From: Pelagibacterium lacus
GTDB taxonomy: Bacteria > Pseudomonadota > Alphaproteobacteria > Rhizobiales > Devosiaceae
Direction of reading: 5' to 3'
Assembly: GCF_003345525.1 (NCBI RefSeq)
Contig: NZ_QQNH01000001.1
Coordinates: 62,001-126,000, forward strand
Length of the DNA: 64,000 nt
In this document: positions 18,775 to 26,389 of the stretch, piece after piece
Layout: the number at the start of each line of letters is the position of its first letter
Position numbering within the stretch: the stretch's first letter is position 1
The notes under the pieces: generated by a model
Database searches by the model: none
What the model was told of the DNA's origin: nothing
Seen by the model: only the letters and a program-made list of their open reading frames with translations
Program-made: the position numbers and the translations under genes

Positions 18775-20292
18775 TTATTCCTGCGCTTCGAGCGGAACGC
18801 CGACGAAGCGGACCACGCCGTCGCGGCTGATGCGCAGCGAGATGGCCGACTTGCCTTCCGCCTGCGCCGCGTCGATGGCCGCGGCGAGGTCCTCGGGCGA
18901 GGATACCGCGCCGCCATTGGCCTGCTCGATCACGTCACCGCGCATGATCCCGCGCTCGGCCGCCGAGCTGTTGGGGTCGATGGATTCGACCACCAGCCCG
19001 TCGCCATCGGGATTGTCGATCACCGACACCCCGATATCGGAGGCCAGCGCCTCGGGCTCGGGCTGTTCCACATCGGCCGGCGGGGTGGCGGGCTGGGCGT
19101 CGTCTTCCTCGAGCCGGTCTAGCGTCACCGAGATATCGAGTTCCTGGCCGTCACGGATGATGCCGAGCTCGACCTCGGTGCCGGGCATGCGCTGGGAGAT
19201 GACGCGCGACAGATCGCGGGCCGTCTGCACGCCCTCCCCGTCCACCGAGACGATCACGTCGCCCGATTCGATCCCCGCATCGGCGGCCGGGGCGCCTTCG
19301 AGGGGCTGGGTGACCAGCGCGCCATTGGTGTTGGCAAGGCCCAGCGCGTCGGCCAGATCCTGGTTGAGGTCCTGCAGCGACACGCCGAGGAAGCCGCGGG
19401 TCACCACGCCCTCGGACTGGAGCTGGGCGATCACCGTCTGGGCCACCGAGGCGGGAATGGCGAAGGCGATGCCCACATTGCCGCCCGAGGGCGAGAAGAT
19501 CGCCGTGTTGACGCCGACCACCTGGCCATTGGTGTTGAAGGACGGACCGCCGGAATTGCCGCGGTTGACCGCGGCGTCGATCTGGAGGAAATCGTCATAG
19601 GCCGAGGCGTTGATATCGCGGCCACGGGCCGAGACGATGCCCGCCGTCACCGTGCCGCCGAGCCCGAAGGGATTGCCCACGGCCACCACCCAGTCGCCCA
19701 CGCGGGCCTCGTCGGTGGCGAATTCGACGAAGGGAAGGTCGTCGCGGTCTTCCTGCACCTTGAGCAGGGCCAGATCGGTGCGCGGATCGGTGCCGACCAC
19801 GTCGACGGCCAGTTCGGTATCGTCATCGAGCAGTACCGTCACCTCGGTGGCGTTCTCCACCACGTGGTTGTTGGTCACGATATAGCCGTCGGCGGAAATG
19901 ATGAAGCCCGAGCCGACCGCCTGCATGAACTGGCGCGGACGGTTGGGACGCTCGGGGCTGGGGGCGTTGAAGGGCTCCTCGAACTGCTCGAAGAAGCGGC
20001 GCAGCGGGTGGTCTTCGGGCAGGTCGGGGAATTCGAACTGGAAGTTGGGGCCGCGCCGCACCTGCTGCATGGGCACTTCGCTGCTCACCTGCACGGAAAC
20101 CACGGCGGGGGAAACGGCCTCGACCAGATCGGCGAAGCCGGCCATGGGCGCCGTGACATCGGTGCCGACCTGCTGGGCGATGGCGGGCGGGGTGCTGACG
20201 AAGCCGACGCCGAGGGTTCCGGCGGCGACGATCATCGCCATGGCGGAAGCGGCGATCCACTTGCGCCTGGGTGTGGAAATGATGTTTTGCAT
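18775..20292 (-). CDS. degP: Periplasmic serine endoprotease DegP/HtrA (Do family)
   Basis: A 505-residue protease-chaperone. An N-terminal signal or anchor segment (residues about 12-40, ending PAIAQ) leads to a trypsin-like domain with the triad H143 (TNNHVVEN), D173 (DPRTDLALL) and S247 (NRGNSGGPS). Two PDZ domains follow (about 280-375 and 410-495). It degrades or refolds damaged envelope proteins. It heads the leftward degP-regulator-kinase-glnE group, which suggests that the two-component pair may control or respond to envelope quality. Confidence 0.95.
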   Translation of the reverse strand: MQNIISTPRRKWIAASAMAMIVAAGTLGVGFVSTPPAIAQQVGTDVTAPMAGFADLVEAVSPAVVSVQVSSEVPMQQVRRGPNFQFEFPDLPEDHPLRRFFEQFEEPFNAPSPERPNRPRQFMQAVGSGFIISADGYIVTNNHVVENATEVTVLLDDDTELAVDVVGTDPRTDLALLKVQEDRDDLPFVEFATDEARVGDWVVAVGNPFGLGGTVTAGIVSARGRDINASAYDDFLQIDAAVNRGNSGGPSFNTNGQVVGVNTAIFSPSGGNVGIAFAIPASVAQTVIAQLQSEGVVTRGFLGVSLQDLNQDLADALGLANTNGALVTQPLEGAPAADAGIESGDVIVSVDGEGVQTARDLSRVISQRMPGTEVELGIIRDGQELDISVTLDRLEEDDAQPATPPADVEQPEPEALASDIGVSVIDNPDGDGLVVESIDPNSSAAERGIMRGDVIEQANGGAVSSPEDLAAAIDAAQAEGKSAISLRISRDGVVRFVGVPLEAQE

Positions 20293-20424
20293 GGGAAGCT
20301 GTCCTCTCTCTCACACGCAGTATGGGGCTGGTGTTGTTCGTTATCTAGTAAGTTGCAGCTTTCCGCACGGTTGCGTCCATATTAAAACTTCGTAAGGCTG
20401 CTGGCCGAACTGTGGCGGGCTGGC

Positions 20425-21180
20425 TTAGCCGAATATGGCGGCGCGCAGCATTTCCAGCGCCATCACGGTGAGGGCCAGCCGGAAGCCGATGCGGAATTTT
20501 TCCTCCGGGATGCGGTCGAGCATATGGCTCCCCACCAGCGTTCCGGCGAAGCCGGTCGCCACCATGGCGAGGATCAGCGGCACATAGCGCCCGAAGGCGA
20601 AGCCGAACAGGGTGAAGGCGGCCACCTTGGCGCTGTTGGAGAGGACGAGGACGGTGGCCTGGGTGGCGATCAGCTTGCGGCGGTCGTCGAGCTTGCGCAG
20701 GAAATTGGCGATCAGCGGGCCCGCCGCGCCGATGAACATCGACAGCGCCCCGATCACCGCCCCGGCGACGAAATTGGCCAGCGGGCCATGCCCGGTCACA
20801 CGCGGCTGCGGCACCCAGGCGCTATAGAGGATGAACAGCCCGATCACCGCGCTGAACAGGGCTTCGGGCAGGGACACCGCGACGCTCCCCCCGGCCAGCG
20901 CCCCGGCCGCCGAGCCCAGCCCCAACCACACCACCAGATGCCACTGGATATGGGGACGCTGGATGATGGCGCGTCCGAAATTGGAGCCGAGCTGGATGCA
21001 GCCGTGAAAGGGGATCACCACCGCCGGAGGAAAGACCAGGCCCAGCCCGGCCAGCATGGCCAGTCCGCCGCCCAGTGAAAACATGGCGGTCAGCGCCGAA
21101 GCGGCGAAGCTGAGCAGCAGCAGGGCGGCCACCGTCCAGGCGGCGATTCCATCGGGGGCGAAAATCGAAAGGTCAAACAA
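20425..21180 (-). CDS. TauE/SafE (TSUP) family membrane permease
   Basis: A 251-residue protein with about eight hydrophobic helices and the internal two-fold repeat of the TSUP family (SLGGGLAMLAGLGLVFPPAVVIPFHG in the first half; FIGAAGPLIANFLRKLDDRRKLIATQATV in the second). Members move sulfite, sulfonates or other sulfur organics. The start is TTG at 21180 with GGAG upstream. It sits between cycL and degP, two genes that are neighbours in many rhizobia, so it looks like a lineage-specific insertion in a conserved block. Substrate unknown. Confidence 0.85.
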   Translation of the reverse strand: MFDLSIFAPDGIAAWTVAALLLLSFAASALTAMFSLGGGLAMLAGLGLVFPPAVVIPFHGCIQLGSNFGRAIIQRPHIQWHLVVWLGLGSAAGALAGGSVAVSLPEALFSAVIGLFILYSAWVPQPRVTGHGPLANFVAGAVIGALSMFIGAAGPLIANFLRKLDDRRKLIATQATVLVLSNSAKVAAFTLFGFAFGRYVPLILAMVATGFAGTLVGSHMLDRIPEEKFRIGFRLALTVMALEMLRAAIFG

Positions 21181-21229
21181 GGGCAGGCTCCGTGACCTTC
21201 CTCATTTCAGACCTTTTCGCGCTTCGCAA

Positions 21230-21691
21230 CTAATCCTTGCGCAAACCGTCCAGGGCCTTGCGCTCGGCAGCGGTCATCGCGGCGGCCTCGGGCTCCTTGC
21301 GCTTGTGCAGCCCGGCGACCAGCACGATAACCAGCCCGATGCCCAGGAGGATGGGCGTCGCCACCCAGAGCAGGATAGTGTGGCCGGCAAACACCGGGCG
21401 CAGCAGCACGAATTCGCCATAGCGGGCGACGACGAAATTATAGACTTCCGTGTCGGTATCGCCGGAAACCAGCCGCTCGCGGACCAGCAGCCGCAAATCG
21501 CGAGCCAGCTCGGCGTCGGAATCGTCGATCGACTGGTTCTGGCAGACGAGGCAGCGCAGATTGCCCGAAATGGCGCGGGCGCGCTGTTCGAGCACCGGAT
21601 TGTCCAGCACCTCGTCGGGCTGCACGGCGATCGCCGCCATGGGCAGCAGCAGGGCCAGCGCGGCGAAGAGGCCGATCAGCCCGCGCCTCAT
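21230..21691 (-). CDS. ccmH: Cytochrome c maturation protein CcmH/CycL
   Basis: A 153-residue membrane-anchored thiol reductase. A signal peptide is followed by LRCLVCQNQSI with the CxxC pair C47/C50, which keeps apocytochrome c cysteines reduced for haem attachment. One helix near residues 103-127 anchors it. The ATG at 21691 overlaps the ccmF stop by 4 bp. It is the last gene of cycHJKL; the long open frame upstream in the same phase is only the shadow of ccmF. Confidence 0.95.
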   Translation of the reverse strand: MRRGLIGLFAALALLLPMAAIAVQPDEVLDNPVLEQRARAISGNLRCLVCQNQSIDDSDAELARDLRLLVRERLVSGDTDTEVYNFVVARYGEFVLLRPVFAGHTILLWVATPILLGIGLVIVLVAGLHKRKEPEAAAMTAAERKALDGLRKD

Positions 21692-23673
21692 TGGCCAGCT
21701 CCCACGGGCTTTGCCTTGCGCCGCGCCGGGGCCGGCGCGCCGATGCGCATGCGGCGGTCGGTGAGGGAGAAGAAGCCACCCCCGGCCATGATCACCGCCC
21801 CCAGCCAGATCAGCAGCACGAAGGGCTTGTGCCACAGGCGCACCACGCGCCCGCCTTCGCCGAAGCGCTCGCCGAACTGCACATACATCTGGCTGAAGCC
21901 ATAGGTGCGGATGCCGGCCTCGGTGGTGGGGGTGCCGCTGGCCGGATAGATGCGGCGCTCCGAGGTCACCGCACGGTCGCGCCAGAAGAACGGCGCGTCG
22001 ATCCAGAACGTGCCGCGCTCGGCCACATAATTGGGTCCGCTGACCTCCTCCTCGCCCTGATAGCTGATGGAATAGCCGGCGATCTGCGCGGTCTCGCCCG
22101 GCCGCATGGAGGTGACGATCTCGGTCTGGAAGGCCGAGGCGCAGACGACGCCGATCACCGTGACGCCCAGCCCGAAATGGGCGATGGCCGTCGACCAGGC
22201 GGTGCGCGGCAGGCCGCGCAGGCGCGACAGGCTCTGCCGCCACGCCGTGCGGCCGAAGGCGGCGCGGTCGGCGAGGTCGGCGATGGCGCCGGCCATGACC
22301 CAGATGCCGATGGCCAGCCCGATGGGCGCCAGCGTCAGCGGGAAGCCGAGAAAGCCGAAGACCAGCAGCGAGAGCACCACCGTGATGATGATGGCGGCCA
22401 GCAGCCGCTGGGTCACCGCGCCCAGGTCGCCGCGCTTCCAGGCGAGGAACGGGCCGAAGGGCACCAGCAGCAGCAGCGGCACCATCAGCGCGCCGAAGGT
22501 CACGTCGAAGAACGGCGCCCCCACGGTGATGCGCGCGCCGGTCAGCGCTTCGAGCAGCAGCGGATAGAGGGTTCCCACCAGCACCCCGGCGGTCGCCGCC
22601 GAGAGGAACAGATTGTTGAGGATCAGCGCCCCTTCGCGGCTGATCGGCGCGAACAGCCCGCCCGAGCGCAGGGCCGAGGCCCGCAGGGCAAAGAGCGCGA
22701 ACGCGCCGCCGATGAACAGCGCCAGCATGGTGAGGATCACCATGCCGCGGGTGGGATCGGAGGCGAAGGAATGCACCGATGTCAGGATGCCCGAGCGCAC
22801 GAGGAAGGTGCCGAGCAGGCTGAGCGAAAAGGTGATGATGGCGAGAAAGACCGTCCAGATCCGCAGGGCGTTGCGCTTTTCCATGACGATGGCCGAATGG
22901 AGCAGCGCGGTGCCCGACAGCCAGGGCATGAAGCTGGCATTCTCCACCGGGTCCCAGAACCACCAGCCGCCCCAGCCCAGCTCGTAATAGGCCCAATAGG
23001 AGCCCATGGCGATGCCCAGCGTCAGGAAGGCCCAGCTGGCCAGCGTCCAGGGCCGCACCCAGCGCGCCCAGGCCGCATCGATACGCCCCGAGATCAATGC
23101 CGCCACGGCAAAGGAAAAGCAGATCGAGAACCCGACATAGCCGAGATAGAGCAGCGGGGGATGGATGGCGAGGCCCAGGTCCTGGAGCACCGGATTGAGC
23201 TCGGTGCCCTCGAAGGGCGCCGGGTCGAGCCGCCAGAAGGGATTCGAGGTGAAGAGGACAAAGCCGGAAAAGGCGGCGACCATCAGCCCCTGGCTCGACA
23301 GCACCAGCGTCTTGAGATCGGCCGGCAGGCTGCGCCCGAAGGCCGCCACCGCCGCCCCGAACAGGACGAGGATGAGCACGAAGAGCAGCATCGAGCCTTC
23401 ATGGTTCCCCCACACGCTGGTGAGCTTGTAGATCATGGGCTGGAGCGAATGGGAGTGCTCCACGGCCAGCCGCAGCGAGAAATCGTCGGCGGCGAAGGCC
23501 TGGGTCAGGGCGGCGAAAGCAAAGCCGACCAGCGCGAATTGCAGGATCGCCGCCTGGTTGACGAAGCGCTCGGCAAGGCCGCTGCCGCGCCAGAAGGCGA
23601 AGCCCACCCCGGTCTGCACGATCGCCAGGACGAAGGCGAGGATCAGTGCGAAATGTCCCAGTTCGATGGTCAC
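21688..23673 (-). CDS. ccmF: Haem lyase subunit CcmF/CycK
   Basis: A 661-residue multi-spanning membrane protein with the haem-handling WWD motif (LGWGGWWFWDPVENASFMPWL) and conserved CcmF stretches (TSVWGNHEGSMLLF, NPFWRLDP). It ligates haem delivered by CcmE to apocytochrome c in the periplasm together with CcmH and CcmI. The start is GTG at 23673, 6 bp after the ccmE stop. Confidence 0.97.
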   Translation of the reverse strand: MTIELGHFALILAFVLAIVQTGVGFAFWRGSGLAERFVNQAAILQFALVGFAFAALTQAFAADDFSLRLAVEHSHSLQPMIYKLTSVWGNHEGSMLLFVLILVLFGAAVAAFGRSLPADLKTLVLSSQGLMVAAFSGFVLFTSNPFWRLDPAPFEGTELNPVLQDLGLAIHPPLLYLGYVGFSICFSFAVAALISGRIDAAWARWVRPWTLASWAFLTLGIAMGSYWAYYELGWGGWWFWDPVENASFMPWLSGTALLHSAIVMEKRNALRIWTVFLAIITFSLSLLGTFLVRSGILTSVHSFASDPTRGMVILTMLALFIGGAFALFALRASALRSGGLFAPISREGALILNNLFLSAATAGVLVGTLYPLLLEALTGARITVGAPFFDVTFGALMVPLLLLVPFGPFLAWKRGDLGAVTQRLLAAIIITVVLSLLVFGFLGFPLTLAPIGLAIGIWVMAGAIADLADRAAFGRTAWRQSLSRLRGLPRTAWSTAIAHFGLGVTVIGVVCASAFQTEIVTSMRPGETAQIAGYSISYQGEEEVSGPNYVAERGTFWIDAPFFWRDRAVTSERRIYPASGTPTTEAGIRTYGFSQMYVQFGERFGEGGRVVRLWHKPFVLLIWLGAVIMAGGGFFSLTDRRMRIGAPAPARRKAKPVGAGQ

Positions 23674-23679
23674 TTGGGC

Positions 23680-24123
23680 CTATCCTTCCTCGCCCTGCCA
23701 GACGCCCTGATCGCGCAGGCTGTCGGCGACCTCGCGGGGCATGTAGGTCTCGTCGTGCTTGGCCAGCACATTGGTGGCGAGGAAACTGCCATCGCCCTGC
23801 ACGCTGCCCTCGGCGACCACCCCCTGCCCCTCGCGGAACAGGTCGGGCAGGATGCCGGTGAAATGCGCCGTCATTTCGGTCGCGCCGTCATGGACGACGA
23901 ACACATTGTCCTGCCCATTCTGTTGCCAGGAGCCTTCGAGCACAAGCCCGCCCAGCCGGATCGGCGTGCCGGGCGCGATCTCGCCCTCGGCGATCTCGCT
24001 GGGGGAGTAGAAAAACACGATCTGGTCGCGCAGCGCGGTGAGGATCAGCCCCGCCGCCAGGACGAGGATCACCCCCAGCCCGGCGATAACGCCCAATCGC
24101 TTCTGTTTGCGGGTCCAGGCCAT
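23680..24123 (-). CDS. ccmE: Haem chaperone CcmE/CycJ
   Basis: A 147-residue protein with an N-terminal membrane anchor (LGVIAGLGVILVLAAGLILTA) and an OB-fold domain. The haem-binding H123 and the trailing tyrosine Y127 are seen in LAKHDETYMP, the family's HxxxY. CcmE accepts haem from CcmABCD and hands it to CcmF. It starts 3 bp after the end of ccmI. The ccmABC genes are not in this window. Confidence 0.96.
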   Translation of the reverse strand: MAWTRKQKRLGVIAGLGVILVLAAGLILTALRDQIVFFYSPSEIAEGEIAPGTPIRLGGLVLEGSWQQNGQDNVFVVHDGATEMTAHFTGILPDLFREGQGVVAEGSVQGDGSFLATNVLAKHDETYMPREVADSLRDQGVWQGEEG

Positions 24124-24126
24124 GGG

Positions 24127-25194
24127 TCAGAGCTCCAGTTCGCGTGCGAGGTCTTCAAGGGCGAGGCGATCGTCGCCTTCGAGTGCATCGAGGCCGCGCG
24201 CCAGGTCTTCCCGCGCCGCGGCGTCGCCGTCAAGCTGCTGGCGCGAGCGCACCAGCTGCATCCATTCGTCGGCGCTGCCTCCTTCACCGGCCAGCCGCGC
24301 CGCCAGCCCGTCGACCATGCCGCGGATCATCACGTCCAGCGTGGCGTCGGGGGACGAGGCGTCGAGCGCGGTGCTGGCCAGCCCCGCCTGGGCCGCCGCC
24401 AGTCCATTGCCCGCCGTCTCGATCCAGGGCTCGCTGCCCTCGGCGAGGGCCAGCAGCTCTTCCCAGATCGGGATCGCCTCGGCAAATTCCCCGCTGTCGG
24501 TCAACTGGCCGGCGAGATAGAAACGCTGGCGCACCCCAAGCGGATCCCCGGCCACCGCTTCGCGCAGCAGGGCCATGGATTCGGGGGTCGATTCGCCGCC
24601 ATTGGCCATGATCATCGCCTCGGCCAGATTGGTCTGGCGGGTGGAAGTGGGCGGTTCGAGCTCGAGCACGCGGCGCCAGGCATTGGCCGCCTCGCCATAG
24701 CGCTCCTGGGTCATGTAGATCGGGGCCAGCACCAGCCAGCCGCGCACATCGCCGGGGGTCTCGGCCATTTGCGCCTCGACCCGCGCCACCGCCTCGTCGA
24801 CGCTCATCTGGCCCGGAAGCGTCGCGATCTCGCGCGTCGACAGCGGCTGGGCCGGCAGGTCGGCGCGCCCGATCACCGCGTAGAGCCCCAGGCTCCCGAC
24901 CACCAGCACGGGCAAGACGGCCATCAGCACGATGCGCCCATTGGCGCCGGCGCGCCCATGACCGGTTTCCTTTTCGTGGCGGATGACCTCACGGGCCAGC
25001 TCGGCCCTGGCCGCCTCCGCCTCGGTGGCGCTCATGCGGCCGCCCTCGACGTCGCGGTCGATGCCTTCGAGCTGGCTGCGGAAGAAGGCGCGCTCGGCCC
25101 CGGTTTCCGCCTGCGGTTTCGGGGCGCGGCGCAGGCCGGCCAACAGCACGCCGACACACGCCAGCGCCAGCAATATCGCCAATATCCAGAGCAA
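24127..25194 (-). CDS. ccmI: Cytochrome c maturation protein CcmI/CycH
   Basis: A 355-residue membrane protein with an N-terminal helix (LWILAILLALACVGVLLAG), a cytoplasmic loop and a second helix (IVLMAVLPVLVVGSLGLYAVIG). Periplasmic TPR repeats follow (GWLVLAPIYMTQERYGEAANAWRRVLELEP). It binds the C-terminus of apocytochrome c and presents it to the lyase. The only start that keeps the first helix is TTG at 25194, an unusual start that may limit expression. First gene of the cycHJKL operon. Confidence 0.93.
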   Translation of the reverse strand: MLWILAILLALACVGVLLAGLRRAPKPQAETGAERAFFRSQLEGIDRDVEGGRMSATEAEAARAELAREVIRHEKETGHGRAGANGRIVLMAVLPVLVVGSLGLYAVIGRADLPAQPLSTREIATLPGQMSVDEAVARVEAQMAETPGDVRGWLVLAPIYMTQERYGEAANAWRRVLELEPPTSTRQTNLAEAMIMANGGESTPESMALLREAVAGDPLGVRQRFYLAGQLTDSGEFAEAIPIWEELLALAEGSEPWIETAGNGLAAAQAGLASTALDASSPDATLDVMIRGMVDGLAARLAGEGGSADEWMQLVRSRQQLDGDAAAREDLARGLDALEGDDRLALEDLARELEL

Positions 25195-25333
25195 GATCGG
25201 TGCTAACCCTTGAAAAGCATTTCAGGACCGTTTCTATAAGCTAAACCCGTTCGGAAAAAGGGATGGCAGCGACGCGCATTGCCGCACCCAAGCCTTTGTC
25301 CGCGCGGCTGTTCTTTGAGGATGCCGACGCCGG

Positions 25334-26389
25334 ATGATGACAGCGCAAGCCAAAACAATCGCCGTCGTCGGCTCGACGCCTTTCGCATGGTTCCTAGCAG
25401 GCTTGCTCGCCACAGACCACTCCCGAGCGGTCGTGCTGGTCACAAATCCGTGCCCGCCCGGCCATGAGGCCACCCTGCCCTCGCTGTCGGTCGCGCCCCT
25501 CACCCGGCCCGAGACCTTGTCCCTCCTCGTCAAATACGGTCCCGGCGCGGCGCGGCAGACGAACCGTATCGCGCGCGGCGCGGCCGGGCGCGGCGATCTG
25601 GCCCTCACCGCCCATGGGGCGGCGTCGGGGGCGGCGCTGAGTCATATTCGGCATATGCTGGCCGGATTCGGCCGGGTGGTCGAGCCGCTCGGCGCGCCCG
25701 CCGGCACGACACGGGTCCGGGTGCGCGACGTGTGGCAATTCCACGCCGCCCCGTTCCTCGCCGCCGCGCCGGCCTGGCTGGCGGGCGCCAATGCCGCCAT
25801 GGTCAATGCGGCCAGCGGGCTCAAGCTGCGCAAGGATGGCAGCGCCAGCTTCGGGGCGACCCCGGTCGACCTCGTGGTGCTGGCCGATGACGCGGCCATT
25901 GTTTCGCGGCTGGCCGAGGCGGAGGTGGCGGCCTTCGCGGCGCGGGTCGCCCATCTCGACATCGCCACCGAGCCGGTGGCGCCGCTCGCCACCCCCTCGA
26001 TCATCGATCTTGATGGCGGCGCGCAACTGGCGCAGGATGCGAGCGGCCGGCTGATCGGCAGCGCGCAGGACAGCGATGGCCGGGGCCTGGCGCGCATCAC
26101 CGCCGCCCTCCCCGAAGGGGTCGCCACCCGGCTTGCGGCGCGCGGCCGCTCGACGCGCCTTCTCCCCCATGACGGCGCCCCGGTGCTCGGGCCGACGCGC
26201 AAGAACCGCCTCTATGTCGTGGCCGGGCTGGGCCGCTGCGACATGGCGCTGGCCCCGCTGGTGGCGCGGCTGATCGTCGGCAAGGCGACGCCGGCCGAGG
26301 CGGAATGGGCCGCCGCCCATGGGGCCGAACTGCGCCAGCCGCGCGCCAATGTGGCCGATTTCGCGCCCGAATGGGCCGGAGCTGCGTGA
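25334..26389 (+). CDS. Rossmann-type protein, possible degenerate sarcosine oxidase beta-like partner
   Basis: A 351-residue protein whose front (IAVVGSTPFAWFLAGLLA) looks like a dinucleotide-binding strand-turn-helix, but the expected GxGxxG is not intact. The end (NRLYVVAGLGRCDMALAPLVARLIVG) resembles the closing FAD-binding segment of DAO-family oxidases. The next gene, a SoxA-like protein, starts within its stop (TGATG), so they are coupled. I therefore read it as a reduced SoxB/DAO-like subunit. This is inference, and a structural comparison is needed. Start ATGATG at 25334; no strong ribosome site. Confidence 0.55.
   Translation: MMTAQAKTIAVVGSTPFAWFLAGLLATDHSRAVVLVTNPCPPGHEATLPSLSVAPLTRPETLSLLVKYGPGAARQTNRIARGAAGRGDLALTAHGAASGAALSHIRHMLAGFGRVVEPLGAPAGTTRVRVRDVWQFHAAPFLAAAPAWLAGANAAMVNAASGLKLRKDGSASFGATPVDLVVLADDAAIVSRLAEAEVAAFAARVAHLDIATEPVAPLATPSIIDLDGGAQLAQDASGRLIGSAQDSDGRGLARITAALPEGVATRLAARGRSTRLLPHDGAPVLGPTRKNRLYVVAGLGRCDMALAPLVARLIVGKATPAEAEWAAAHGAELRQPRANVADFAPEWAGAA

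Noticed and set aside
21691-25206. A 1171-codon open frame on the plus strand opposite cycHJKL
   Set aside because: It mirrors the codon structure of four well-identified genes on the other strand, is rich in His, Gly, Arg and Gln, matches no known domain and has no ribosome site. It is a high-GC antisense shadow. The same holds for the long plus-strand frames at 2989-4521, 7872-9743, 10468-11607, 35615-38275 and 53944-55560, and for the minus-strand frames at 26494-28323, 52231-53760 and 55669-57828.
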